Below, one piece after another: positions 50,798 through 58,876 of a stretch of DNA of 58,876 nucleotides; position 1 is the stretch's first letter; each line of letters begins with the position of its first letter. Source of the DNA: Verrucomicrobiota bacterium (lineage in GTDB: Bacteria > Auribacterota > JABMQX01 > JAFGEW01); contig JAFGEW010000040.1 in the NCBI GenBank assembly GCA_016931415.1, positions 1 to 58,876 on the forward strand. The letters run 5' to 3'. A model generated the notes under the pieces. It had not been told where the DNA came from and did no database searches. It saw nothing but the letters and a program-made list of their open reading frames with translations. The translations under genes were made by a program, and so were the position numbers.

Positions 50798-52252
50798 ATG
50801 CGCACGCCGATATGGCTTCGAATCCTGATCGCGGTTGACCTGCTGGTCATCGTCGCCGCGCTGGCCATCGGCTGGTTCTCGAGCGAGATCGCCGGCCGGG
50901 TCGTCGAGGAACATCTGATCCGGCAGGCCTCTCGAAAAACGGGCGAATTCCTCGAAGGCCAGAACCTTCCCTTCACCGACACACTCATGGGCAGCCTCAA
51001 CCGCATGCACGGCACCCACTTCGTCACCGCTCGCGAGCGCGACCGCGCCGTGCTTGGCACAAGCTTCCCCACCGAGTTGCGCGAGGAGCTCGATGGGCGC
51101 ACCGACTCGCTAGGAGCCGCCGGTGTCGTCAGCCTCGGCGACGTGCGATACCGCTACGATTCGCATCTTCTCGAGATCCGGACCGAGCCGTACGGGCGCG
51201 AGACCGAACCCGCCAGACTCTATGCGTTCGTGCCCCAGGACGAGTTTGACGACGCGCGCACCCTGGCCGCGCGCCGCATCGCCAAGGCAACCCTCCCGGT
51301 GCTGGCCTCCGCCAGTCTCATCGCCATCGTCCTTGCCCTCACCGTCGCTCGACCCATCAGCAAGCTGGCCGCCAGAATGCAGGCGACCGAAACGGGTCGC
51401 CTCGACCGGCTCGCCAACAGCGAGTCAACGCCCACGCCAGACGGAGCCCGCCTGCGCGGACCGCGCGAGGTTGCTGAGCTCGCGTGCGCCTTCGACCGTC
51501 TCATGGCCCGCCTCGCGCAGGCCCAGACCGATCTGGCGCGTCACGAGCGGCTGGCGACGTTGGGGCGCGTCGCGGCCAGCGTCGTGCACGAGCTGCGCAA
51601 TCCGCTCAGCGGCATTCGGATGAACGTGCGCGTCCTCCAGGAGGAACTGGGCGACCGCGACATTCACAGCGAGAGCCTCGATGCAAGCCTGCGCGAGATC
51701 GAGCGTATGGGCGTCTATCTCGATGAGCTGACGGATCTCGCCTCCGCCCCCGGCGCGGCCGCCGAGTCCTTGCCGCTCCGGCTCGGGGCGCTGGCACTCG
51801 TTCGTCTCGAGGCGTTGGCCGGCTCGGTGCTCGCCGTGTTCTCGGGCCGATGCCGGCACGCGGGAGTCAAGGTCGTGACCGGCACCGATCCGCCGGTGCC
51901 GCACGTGCGCGCCGATGCGGAACGATTGCGCCAGGTCTTGATGAACCTGATCGTGAACGCGCTCGACGCGATGCCGTCGGGCGGAACGCTCGACGTCTCG
52001 GTGGGCTTCACGGGCGGCCGCGTTCGGTGTACGATCACCGACACTGGCGCGGGCATCCAGGCCTCCGAGCGCGAGAGCCTGTTCGAGCCGTTCGTCACGA
52101 CGAAGAGCCACAGCGCGGGCCTGGGCCTCTACGTGTGCAAGCGCATCGTCGAGGCGCACGGCGGTGCGATCGGGTGCCACAATACGGAACGCGGCGCGGC
52201 GTTCTGGTTCGAGATTCCGACAGCCGTGGAACCCGACGAACCGGGGAGCTGA
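50798..52252 (+). CDS. Sensor histidine kinase of an NtrB-type pair
   Basis: 484 residues. TM1 about 7-26, an extracytoplasmic sensor of about 135 residues, TM2 about 165-186, HAMP, then HisKA with phosphoacceptor His264 in RVAASVVHELRNPLSGIRMNV. The HATPase domain has the N-box MNLIVNALDAMPSGG, G1 ITDTGAGIQ and G2 SAGLGLYVCKRIVEAHGG. The periplasmic sensor has no recognised fold. AGAGGGA precedes ATG 50798. It is 7 bp upstream of the response regulator, so they are cotranscribed, and it senses the signal for the sigma-54 locus. Confidence 0.95.
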   Translation: MRTPIWLRILIAVDLLVIVAALAIGWFSSEIAGRVVEEHLIRQASRKTGEFLEGQNLPFTDTLMGSLNRMHGTHFVTARERDRAVLGTSFPTELREELDGRTDSLGAAGVVSLGDVRYRYDSHLLEIRTEPYGRETEPARLYAFVPQDEFDDARTLAARRIAKATLPVLASASLIAIVLALTVARPISKLAARMQATETGRLDRLANSESTPTPDGARLRGPREVAELACAFDRLMARLAQAQTDLARHERLATLGRVAASVVHELRNPLSGIRMNVRVLQEELGDRDIHSESLDASLREIERMGVYLDELTDLASAPGAAAESLPLRLGALALVRLEALAGSVLAVFSGRCRHAGVKVVTGTDPPVPHVRADAERLRQVLMNLIVNALDAMPSGGTLDVSVGFTGGRVRCTITDTGAGIQASERESLFEPFVTTKSHSAGLGLYVCKRIVEAHGGAIGCHNTERGAAFWFEIPTAVEPDEPGS

Positions 52253-52259
52253 ACGCAAC

Positions 52260-53714
52260 ATGACCGACGCGCACGCCGGCAAAAGCATGCTTATCATCGA
52301 CGACGAGGAATCGATCTGCCTCGCCTTCCAGCGCTTCTTCGAACGCCGCCAGTGGCAGGTGCGGATCGCCTCGTCGGCGGCCCAGGGCTTTGTCGAGTTC
52401 GCCGCGTCCCGCCCGTCCATCGTCTTTCTGGACATCCGCCTGCCCGACGCCGACGGGCTCGATGTGCTCAAGCGGCTGCGCGCCATCGCCCCGCAGGTCC
52501 CCGTCATCATGATCACGGCCTACGGCGGGATCGAGGCCGTCGTCGGTTCTTTCGAGGGCGAAGCGTTCGACTACCTGCCCAAGCCCATCGACCTCGATCA
52601 GGCCGAACGGCTTGTCGCGCGGGCCCTCGAGGCCGGCGGCAGCGGCGCGGCTCAAAGCGAACACACCGTCGAGCGCAGCAACGAACCCGTCGAGCTGATC
52701 GGATCCTCCCCCGCCATGCAGCACGTGTTCAAGCGGATCGCCGTGCTCTCCAAGAGCGACTGCAGCGTGCTCATCCTGGGCGCCACGGGCACCGGCAAGG
52801 AGGTCGTCGCCCGCGCCATCCATCGCCACAGCCGGCGCGCGGCCCGGCCGTTCTTCGCCGTGAACTGCGGCGCGCTTCCCGAAAACCTGGTCGAGAGCGA
52901 GCTGTTCGGCCACGCGCGCGGCGCGTTCACGGGCGCCGACGCCGACCGGACCGGCAAGTTCGAGGCCGCCGACAGCGGCACGCTGTTTCTCGACGAGGTC
53001 GGCGAACTCCCGGGCGCGGCGCAGGTCAAGCTCCTCCGCTTCCTCGATTCGCAGACCATCGAGCGGGTCGGCTCGACCGAACCGCGCCAGCTCGATGTGC
53101 GCGTCATCGCCGCGACAAACCGCGACCTGCCCGCCGACGTGCGCACCGGCCGGTTCCGCGCCGACCTCTATTACCGGCTCGCCGTCGTCCAGGTCGAGGT
53201 ACCGCCGCTCGCCGAACGGCCCGAAGACATCATTCCGCTCGCCCGGCACTTCCTCGCGCACGGCCTCAAGGCAAGCCGTGGCCCCCAGCGAGGCCGCGCC
53301 GTACCGCAACTCGCCCCCGAGGCCGAGCACGCCCTGCTCCGGCACACATGGCCGGGCAACGTCCGCGAGCTCCGCAACGCCATCGCCCACGCGCTCGCTA
53401 TCGCGCCCGGCGGCCGCATCCGCGTCGAGGACCTTTCGGAGGCCGTGCGCTCCCAAGTCGCGCGTGACGCCCGGCCTGACGCCGGGTACAACGATCTCGC
53501 CAGGCAGTACATCAAGAGCGTCTCCGGCTCTGGCGGCGATCTCTATGCGCGCGCCATCAGACCGATCGAAGCGGCCCTCATCCGCTCGGCCATGAAGCGA
53601 TGCCGCGGCAACCAGTCCGAAGCCTCCGCCCTGCTCGGGCTGCATCGCAACACGCTCCGCAAGAAACTGCGTGAGCTGTTCAGTCCCGGGGACCTCGACG
53701 ACCTCGCACAATAG
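52260..53714 (+). CDS. Sigma-54-dependent NtrC-type response regulator
   Basis: 484 residues. Receiver: acidic pair Asp14-Asp15, phosphoacceptor Asp58, Lys108 in YLPKPID. AAA+ domain: Walker A GATGTGKE (174-181), GAFTGA sigma-54 contact loop (221-226), Walker B TLFLDEVGEL (241-250), arginine region RTGRFRADLYYRL. C-terminal Fis-type helix-turn-helix GNQSEASALLGLHRNTLRKKLREL. All elements for sigma-54 activation are intact. The gene ends 116 bp before a near-consensus sigma-54 promoter, the evident target. Confidence 0.96.
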   Translation: MTDAHAGKSMLIIDDEESICLAFQRFFERRQWQVRIASSAAQGFVEFAASRPSIVFLDIRLPDADGLDVLKRLRAIAPQVPVIMITAYGGIEAVVGSFEGEAFDYLPKPIDLDQAERLVARALEAGGSGAAQSEHTVERSNEPVELIGSSPAMQHVFKRIAVLSKSDCSVLILGATGTGKEVVARAIHRHSRRAARPFFAVNCGALPENLVESELFGHARGAFTGADADRTGKFEAADSGTLFLDEVGELPGAAQVKLLRFLDSQTIERVGSTEPRQLDVRVIAATNRDLPADVRTGRFRADLYYRLAVVQVEVPPLAERPEDIIPLARHFLAHGLKASRGPQRGRAVPQLAPEAEHALLRHTWPGNVRELRNAIAHALAIAPGGRIRVEDLSEAVRSQVARDARPDAGYNDLARQYIKSVSGSGGDLYARAIRPIEAALIRSAMKRCRGNQSEASALLGLHRNTLRKKLRELFSPGDLDDLAQ

Positions 53715-53718
53715 GCGT

Positions 53719-53751
53719 GCACGCCTGCACAATGTCTGTGCATTGGCGTGC
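53719..53751 (+). promoter_or_regulatory. Palindromic enhancer (UAS) candidate
   Basis: Left arm GCACGCCTGCACA (53719-53731), spacer ATGTC, right arm TGTGCATTGGCGTGC (53737-53751). The arms pair fully apart from a two-base bulge. It lies about 80-110 bp upstream of the -24 box, the normal distance for an NtrC-type enhancer. A role as a terminator for the regulator gene is possible, but no T tract follows. Confidence 0.65.
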
Positions 53752-53829
53752 CCCGCATCTGGCCCGCGTCATAGGCCTCTTGGACCGCAAGCTGCTGGCA
53801 TACAACCTCTTCCGTCTCGACCGCCGGCA

Positions 53830-53845
53830 TGGCACCTGCCTTGCA
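53830..53845 (+). promoter_or_regulatory. Sigma-54 (-24/-12) promoter
   Basis: TGGCACCTGCCTTGCA. It matches the consensus TGGCACG-N4-TTGCW at all but the seventh position, with the GG and GC dinucleotides at exact spacing. Transcription would start near 53857 and run into the TonB-dependent receptor gene. No such motif was noticed elsewhere in the window. Confidence 0.85.
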
Positions 53846-53848
53846 CAT

Positions 53849-53869
53849 GCACACGCCAGACACGTGTGC
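53849..53869 (+). promoter_or_regulatory. Inverted repeat near the predicted sigma-54 start site
   Basis: GCACACG (53849-53855), spacer CCAGACA, CGTGTGC (53863-53869): seven perfect base pairs. Its half site resembles the GCACGCC/TGCACA arms of the upstream palindrome. It could be a second regulator site or an mRNA hairpin. Confidence 0.45.
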
Positions 53870-54038
53870 CCTCGCGAGGCCCGGCCGCCGGCCCAAGCCG
53901 TTCCCGATACAACGCTATGGCGGCCGATCGAGCCAGCGCAGCGGGCGCTCACCCGGATATCGCCTCCTACGAGGCTGCCATGGTGTTCGAGGCGGATCAC
54001 GAACCAACGACACGGAGAGAGGGAAGGAAGCGATCACG

Positions 54039-56183
54039 ATGTTGCGAGCACCTGTTCTTGCCGTCGGCGCGTTGATACTGACAGCGCTCTGCATGCTGAT
54101 GGCATGCGCCGCCGCCCTAGGCGCCGAGACGGACACGACGACGGAGCCGACATGGCTCGACACGGTCTTCGTCACCGCCACACGCATGGCCAAGGCGATT
54201 CTCGACACGCCGAACACGGTGCAGTCGCTCACGAGCACCGACATCCAGGCGCGCACGCTGTCGCGCTCGACGCCCGAGGCGCTGCGCGAGATGCCGGGCG
54301 TGATGGTCCAGAAGACCTCCAACGGCCAAGGCTCGCCCTACATGCGTGGCTTCACGGGATTCCGCACACTGTTCCTTCTCGACGGAATCCGACTCAATAA
54401 CTCCGTCTTTCGCGATGGGCCAAATCAATACTGGAACACGGTGGATCCGTTCAGCATCAGCCGGCTCGAGGTCGTCAAAGGCCCCGGCTCGGTCACCTAC
54501 GGCAACGACGCGATCGGCGGCACGGTCAACGCGATCTCGCGCGGCCCCGAAGGCTACGGCGACGGGCTGCGCACGAGCGAGCGGCTCTTCTACCGCGTCA
54601 GCAGCGCCGAGAACTCGCACATTGCGCGCTTCGACTTCGACCTGACCCAGGACGCCGACTACGGCCTGCACGTCGGAGGCACGTGGAAGCAGTTCGGCGA
54701 CGTCGAGGCCGGCGGCGACGTCGGCCGCCAACGCAAGACGGGCTACGACGAGTGGGACGCCGATCTCAAGTTCGAGTACTTCCTCGATCCCGACACGGTC
54801 GTGAGCGTCGCCCACCAGCATGTGGACCTCGACGACGCGTGGCGCACGCACAAGACCATCTACGGCATAAGCTGGAAAGGCACGACTATCGGCGACGAGC
54901 TCGAGCGCAGCCTCGACCAGAGCCGTGGCCTCACCGCCGTCCAGTACCACTCGACCGATCGCGCCTCGTTCATCGACGCAATCTCGGCCAGCCTCTCGTA
55001 CCACGTGCAGGAGGAGTCGCAGTTCCGCATCCGGACCGACGAGCGCTACGACCGCCAGGGCTTCGACGTCGGCACGGTCGGCGCCTCGATCCAGCTCGAA
55101 ACGCCGAGCGCGATCGGCCGCTGGGCCTATGGCATCGAGTATTATCACGACGACGTCGACTCGTTTGCCGACAAGCTCAACGCCGATGGATCAGTCAAAT
55201 CCTCGAGCATTCAAGGCCCTGTCGCCGACGACGCGACCTACGGCCTGCTCGGTGTGTTCGTCGAGGACGACGTCCAGGTGCACGACAAGGTCAACCTGAT
55301 CTTCGGCGCGCGCTACACGTATGCGAGCGTCGACGCCGGCCGCGTTGAGGACCCGATAACGGGCGGCGCGATCTCGCTCGACGAGACCTGGGACACGGCC
55401 GTCGGCAGCGCGCGCGTCCTCTACGCCCTCGGCGAGGCGGAGCAGTGGCGCCTGTTCGGCGGCGTCTCGCAGGGCGTCCGCGCGCCGAACCTCTCGGACC
55501 TCACACGCCTGGACACGGCGCGCTCGAACGAGATCGAAACGCCCTCGCCTAACCTCGACCCCGAGCAGTTCATCTCGTACGAGATCGGCATCAAGGGCGC
55601 GACCGAAGCGTGCACGACGCAGCTCGCCTGGTTCTACACGGACATCAGCAACATGATCGTGCGCACGCCGACCGGCCGCGTCATCGACGAGAGCATCGAA
55701 GTAACCAAGCGCAACGCGGGCGACGGCTACGTCCAGGGCGTCGAACTCTCGGCCAGCTACCGGTTCCATCCGCAACTGAACGCGGTCGGCTCGGTCGCCT
55801 GGACCGACGGCGAGGTGGACGCCTACCCGACGTCCGAGCCAGTCGAAGTGCGCGAGCCGCTCAGCCGCCTCATGCCGACAACCGGCATCCTCGGCCTGCA
55901 CTGGGACCACCCGGCAAAGGGCTGCTGGGCCGAAGCGCTCGTGACGATCGCCGACCGGCAGGACGACCTCTCCTCCGACGACCGGCGCGACACGCAGCGC
56001 ATCCCGCCTGACGGCACACCGGGCTACACGGTGCTCACTGTGCGCGGCGGCTGGGAGGTCGCGCGCCACTTCACTGTAACAGCCGCCGTCGAGAACGTGA
56101 CGGACGAGGAATACCGCATCCACGGCTCGGGCCAGAATGAGCCGGGCCGCAGCTTCGTGCTCGCTCTCGACTACACATTCTGA
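54039..56183 (+). CDS. TonB-dependent outer membrane receptor
   Basis: 714 residues. Signal peptide about 1-28 and TonB-box-like DTVFVTATRM near the mature N-terminus. Plug domain with STPEALREMPGVMVQ, MRGFTGFRTLFLLDGIRLNN and ISRLEVVKGPGSVTYGNDAIGGTVN, then a 22-strand-type barrel ending in the outer-membrane signature SFVLALDYTF with terminal Phe. It imports siderophores, vitamin B12 or other large solutes; the ligand is unknown. GGGAAGGAAG precedes ATG 54039. The sigma-54 promoter drives it, and a tonB gene follows at 144 bp. Confidence 0.96.
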   Translation: MLRAPVLAVGALILTALCMLMACAAALGAETDTTTEPTWLDTVFVTATRMAKAILDTPNTVQSLTSTDIQARTLSRSTPEALREMPGVMVQKTSNGQGSPYMRGFTGFRTLFLLDGIRLNNSVFRDGPNQYWNTVDPFSISRLEVVKGPGSVTYGNDAIGGTVNAISRGPEGYGDGLRTSERLFYRVSSAENSHIARFDFDLTQDADYGLHVGGTWKQFGDVEAGGDVGRQRKTGYDEWDADLKFEYFLDPDTVVSVAHQHVDLDDAWRTHKTIYGISWKGTTIGDELERSLDQSRGLTAVQYHSTDRASFIDAISASLSYHVQEESQFRIRTDERYDRQGFDVGTVGASIQLETPSAIGRWAYGIEYYHDDVDSFADKLNADGSVKSSSIQGPVADDATYGLLGVFVEDDVQVHDKVNLIFGARYTYASVDAGRVEDPITGGAISLDETWDTAVGSARVLYALGEAEQWRLFGGVSQGVRAPNLSDLTRLDTARSNEIETPSPNLDPEQFISYEIGIKGATEACTTQLAWFYTDISNMIVRTPTGRVIDESIEVTKRNAGDGYVQGVELSASYRFHPQLNAVGSVAWTDGEVDAYPTSEPVEVREPLSRLMPTTGILGLHWDHPAKGCWAEALVTIADRQDDLSSDDRRDTQRIPPDGTPGYTVLTVRGGWEVARHFTVTAAVENVTDEEYRIHGSGQNEPGRSFVLALDYTF

Positions 56184-56327
56184 CAGATGTGAGGACCGCA
56201 TTCGCGCCACGTCAGGGAGACGCTTTGGCAGCCGAATGGCGCGCGGGTGTCCCCGCGGCCGCCGAGACGCCGAATCTACGGCCGGACCCCAGTGGCGGGG
56301 ACAGATGCCGGAGAACACTGAGGACTG

Positions 56328-56999
56328 ATGCGACGTGCATGGCTCATCGCGTTGGCATTCTCGCTGACCGCCCACGCGGCCATCGTCGTCGTGTGCCTGC
56401 AGAAGCTCATCATCCCGGCCCGCGTGGAGATCGCGCCCGGCGACGGTGGCGATCAGCCTTTCCACGTCGCCCTCGTCGAGGTCGCGGTGCGCGACGAGTT
56501 GACCGCCGCGCGCCGTGACGAGCTGACCGTCGCACCGCCCGCGCCCGACATCGTCGTGGAACCCGATCCTCCCGATGAGCTCATCGTGTTCAAGGCCCCG
56601 CCCGACGCAGAGCCCAAGACCATCACGGGCGACAACACTGCAACCGCCGAGTCGGAGCGCCTCCCGCTCGTGTCACAAGCCGCGCCGGAGAAGCCATCGG
56701 CCGACGCCGGCGCGCCCGGCACGCGGGCCGAGCCGCTCTCGCGGCGCAACCGGCCGCCCGCCTACCCGGTGATCGCCCGGCGCCAGGGCTGGGAAGGCAC
56801 CGTGGTGCTCGACGTCGACGTGCTCGCCGACGGCCGCGTCAGCGCCGTAACCGTCGCCTGCTCGTCGGGCCACGAGGTGCTCGACCGCGCCGCGACCGAC
56901 GCCGTGCGCCGCTGGCTGTTTCGGCCCGCGATGCGCCTGGGCGAACCGATTGCCGATGCCGTTCGCGTGCCCGTCCGCTTCCAGCTCGTTCCGCGCTAG
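56328..56999 (+). CDS. TonB family energy transducer
   Basis: 223 residues. One N-terminal transmembrane helix (ALAFSLTAHAAIVVVCLQKLI) with the characteristic SLTAHA start, an acidic/Pro-containing periplasmic linker, and a C-terminal TonB domain (about 140-223) with PPAYPVIARRQGWEGTVVLDVDVLADGRVSAVTV, GHEVLDRAATDAVRRWLFRPA and VPVRFQLV. It passes proton-motive force from ExbBD to the adjacent receptor. GAGG precedes ATG 56328. No exbB/exbD is present in the window, so it relies on a distant ExbBD pair. Confidence 0.95.
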   Translation: MRRAWLIALAFSLTAHAAIVVVCLQKLIIPARVEIAPGDGGDQPFHVALVEVAVRDELTAARRDELTVAPPAPDIVVEPDPPDELIVFKAPPDAEPKTITGDNTATAESERLPLVSQAAPEKPSADAGAPGTRAEPLSRRNRPPAYPVIARRQGWEGTVVLDVDVLADGRVSAVTVACSSGHEVLDRAATDAVRRWLFRPAMRLGEPIADAVRVPVRFQLVPR

Positions 57000-57241
57000 T
57001 GCTTCCCTGCAGGAGATTGCACGAGGCCATCAGGACATCGGGGCCGGGAGGCCCCGTCGAAGGTGCCTCCGCAGATCCAACGGGAAAAACCTCGCATTCG
57101 GCCGGTTTCTGCTACCATGCCCCCCGGACCAACGGCCCGCCGCGTCCGGGCGCGGCACTCTGCCACAGCATCGCGCCGCCCGGAGAAATCACGGTATGAG
57201 GCGGCGCCCGTGCTTGCAGCATCAGCTTACGTGCACCGACC
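57000..57241. other. Intergenic region before MFS copy 2
   Basis: 242 bp with no gene. I see no clear promoter or terminator. Confidence 0.4.
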
Positions 57242-58612
57242 ATGAATGGAGTCAGTGAAAGGGAGGCAGGCCCTCCGGGGCGGCCCGTCGTTTTACGGGC
57301 GTGGCTCGACCGCTACTTCGGCCGACGCGTCGTCTACGCGTGGGAACGGCCGAGCATCATGCGCAAGCACATCTACACGGGCGCGATGGGCAACGTCTGG
57401 GCCTCGCTCATCAGCGGCATCTTCTTCGTCTACTTCGGCACCACGATCGGCCTGACCCGCTTCCAGTGGGGCGTCATGGCCGGCATCTCGTCGTGGCTGA
57501 TCGCCACGCAGCTCCTCTCGGCGCTGCTGACCCAGCGCACCGGCCGGCGCAAGGTGATCTGGTTCTGGTTCGCCATCGGCGAGCGCAGCCTGCGCCTCCT
57601 CGGCATTCTGATCGCGTTTGCTCTCTGGCACACGGGCTGGCCCCACGCCGGCGTCGTGCTCATCGCGGCCATCTGCCTGGCAAACCTCTGCGGCACGATG
57701 GCCACGCCGCCGTGGCTGTCGTGGCTCGCCGATATCATCCCGCACGACGAACACGGCGCGTTCTGGGGACGGCGCACCGCGTGGATCGCCGTGACGGTCG
57801 TCATTGTGGTCGTGGCCGCCGGCTTGCTCGCCGACAAGATCCCGCCCGCCTATAAGCTCCAAGCCATCGTCGGCATCTTCATCGTCGCCACGGTCGTGGG
57901 CATCCTCGACCTGGTGATCCACGGCACGATCCCTGAGCCCTCGATGCTGCTGCCCGTGCGCAACCACTTCTGGCAGCACGTGCTCGAGCCGCTGCGCGAC
58001 CCCGCGTTCCGGCCCTGGCTGCTGTTCAACGTGGCGTGGACGTTCGCGATGACCATCGGCGGAGCGCTCGCCACGATCTACTTCCTCGACGAGCTCCACC
58101 TGCGCGAGAACTTCTTCGGCGGCGTCATCGTCGTCACGTGTATCCCGCTGCTCGGCACCTTGCTCTCGGGCAAGTGGTCGGGCAAGCTCGTGGACCGCTT
58201 AGGCACAAAGCCCGTGCTCTACTGGGCCCATATCGCGTGGGCGCTGCTGCCCGTGTTCTGGTTTGCCGCGTCGCCTGCGACGGCGCTCGTCGTGCTCGGG
58301 ATCTCGAGCGCGCAGGCCGGCGTGGCGTGCACGGCAGCGGCCACGGCGGCCAACAAGCTCATCACCCGCGTGCCCCCGCCCCAGCTCTGCCCGATGTACA
58401 CCGCCGTCTCGACGAGCCTCGGGAGCATGGCCGCCGGCCTCGGCGCACTCGGCGCCGGCAGCCTGCTGGGCGCGCTCGGCGACTGGCATGTCACGACCAG
58501 TGCCGGCACGTTCGGCGGTTTCCACGTACTCTTCGCGATCTCGCTTGTGCTCCGCCTCGCAGCAGCCCTCGTGCTCGTGCCGCGCCTGCACGCCGGCTCG
58601 CCGAAGGAATAA
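57242..58612 (+). CDS. MFS transporter (copy 2)
   Basis: 456 residues with about 12 transmembrane helices, homologous end to end to the transporter at 49.2 kb. Shared landmarks: LDRYFGRRVVYAWERPSIMRKHIYTG, TIGLTRFQWGVMAGISSWL, TQRTGRRKVIWFWF, PPWLSWLADIIPHDEHGAFWGRR, IHGTIPEPSMLLP, and SGKWSGKLVDRLGTKPVLYW. By eye well over half the residues are identical. ATG 57242 has no Shine-Dalgarno site, and the N-terminus is shorter than in copy 1. Its stop lies inside the 131-bp tandem repeat. Confidence 0.9.
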   Translation: MNGVSEREAGPPGRPVVLRAWLDRYFGRRVVYAWERPSIMRKHIYTGAMGNVWASLISGIFFVYFGTTIGLTRFQWGVMAGISSWLIATQLLSALLTQRTGRRKVIWFWFAIGERSLRLLGILIAFALWHTGWPHAGVVLIAAICLANLCGTMATPPWLSWLADIIPHDEHGAFWGRRTAWIAVTVVIVVVAAGLLADKIPPAYKLQAIVGIFIVATVVGILDLVIHGTIPEPSMLLPVRNHFWQHVLEPLRDPAFRPWLLFNVAWTFAMTIGGALATIYFLDELHLRENFFGGVIVVTCIPLLGTLLSGKWSGKLVDRLGTKPVLYWAHIAWALLPVFWFAASPATALVVLGISSAQAGVACTAAATAANKLITRVPPPQLCPMYTAVSTSLGSMAAGLGALGAGSLLGALGDWHVTTSAGTFGGFHVLFAISLVLRLAAALVLVPRLHAGSPKE

Positions 58613-58876
58613 CAAACCACGGGGAACACCAGGAGCACTGGGAATGGGAATCCTCCTTACCCCGTGTCCCCCGTGCGCCCCGTGGTTGATAGCCTCTCTG
58701 CCAGCTCTGCGCACACGCGCGTCCCGGCGTGCCGAGGGAATGACAGACCACGGGGAACACCGGGAGCACTGGGAATGGGAATCCTCCTTACCCCGTGTCC
58801 CCTGTGCGCCCCGTGGTTGATAGCCTCTCTGCGAGCTCTGCGCACACGCGCGTCCCCGCGTGCCGAGGGAATAACA
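58600..58876. repeat. 131-bp tandem repeat, two copies plus the start of a third
   Basis: Period 131 bp: GCCGAAGGAATAAC at 58600, GCCGAGGGAATGAC at 58731 and GCCGAGGGAATAAC-A at 58862, cut by the window edge. The first unit begins inside the MFS stop-codon region. Each unit has inverted ends: AACCACGGGG (58615-58624) pairs with CCCCGTGGTT (58678-58687). In between is CTGGGAATGGGAATCCTCCT, then CTCTGCGAGCTCTGCGCAC. Translation gives the NHGEHREHWEWESS-type motif known from intergenic repeats, so it is not a gene. Confidence 0.92.

Larger units (their letters stand above)
53715..54038 (+). promoter_or_regulatory. Sigma-54 control region between the regulator and the TonB-dependent receptor
   Basis: 324 bp without a gene. 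It contains the palindrome at 53719-53751, the -24/-12 promoter at 53830-53845, a second inverted repeat at 53849-53869 near the predicted start site, and a leader of about 180 nt up to the ATG at 54039. A TCGCGA palindrome follows at about 53871-53879. Confidence 0.75.

Noticed and set aside
58600-58876. Tandem repeat as a CRISPR array
   Set aside because: Units are 131 bp and nearly identical throughout, with no short repeat/unique spacer pattern and no cas genes.

Overview
The window is GC-rich, gene-dense bacterial chromosome with about 48 protein genes and one tRNA. The organism is a diderm: there is an outer-membrane TonB-dependent receptor, a TonB-type energy transducer, a SurA/PpiD-like folding factor and two lipoproteins. 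Several features recall Planctomycetota, PVC-superphylum or Hydrogenedentota-like genomes: GH172 and GH2 enzymes, a GlmL/MutL-like ATPase paired with an unnamed protein, NHGEH-type intergenic repeats and long CarboxypepD repeat proteins. The exact phylum cannot be fixed from this sequence. I see no phage, insertion sequence, CRISPR array or rRNA.

Layout. 1-7.0 kb (minus strand): GH2 glycosidase, SurA/PpiD-like protein and two Gfo/Idh/MocA oxidoreductases, the last three joined by overlapping stop/start codons. 7.1-10.3 kb (plus): nitroreductase, LOG-like nucleotide-binding protein, RNase PH, and release factor 2 with its programmed +1 frameshift. 10.3-14.3 kb (minus): two paralogous lipoproteins separated by a 66-bp remnant of the prfB 3' end, then a DUF429 protein. 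14.4-22.5 kb: MgtC-like protein, a large GT-C-like membrane protein (minus), a membrane protein/fmt/FecCD-permease run, then SDR/PTPS/FolE, which together look like a tetrahydrobiopterin-type pterin pathway. 22.6-24 kb: a DUF2089 regulator cassette behind a palindromic operator. 24-33 kb: S9 peptidase, GuaB3-like protein, PHP phosphatase, small hypotheticals, an oligopeptide-binding protein plus one permease, and a stand-alone AICAR transformylase. 33-37 kb (minus): two M28 peptidases and an ADP-ribosylglycohydrolase. 37-46.9 kb: CarboxypepD repeat protein, histidine kinase, tRNA-Phe, a secreted protein, the GlmL-like ATPase with its partner, and an M24 peptidase. 47-58.9 kb: a hypothetical protein, GH172 enzyme, MFS transporter, NtrC-type two-component system, TonB-dependent receptor, TonB, a second closely related MFS transporter and a 131-bp tandem repeat.

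The most coherent regulatory unit is at the right end. The sigma-54 activator ends just before a large imperfect palindrome. About 80 bp further on lies a near-consensus -24/-12 promoter, and then the TonB-dependent receptor. The kinase, regulator, promoter, receptor, TonB and flanking MFS genes therefore look like one self-contained nutrient-sensing and uptake locus.
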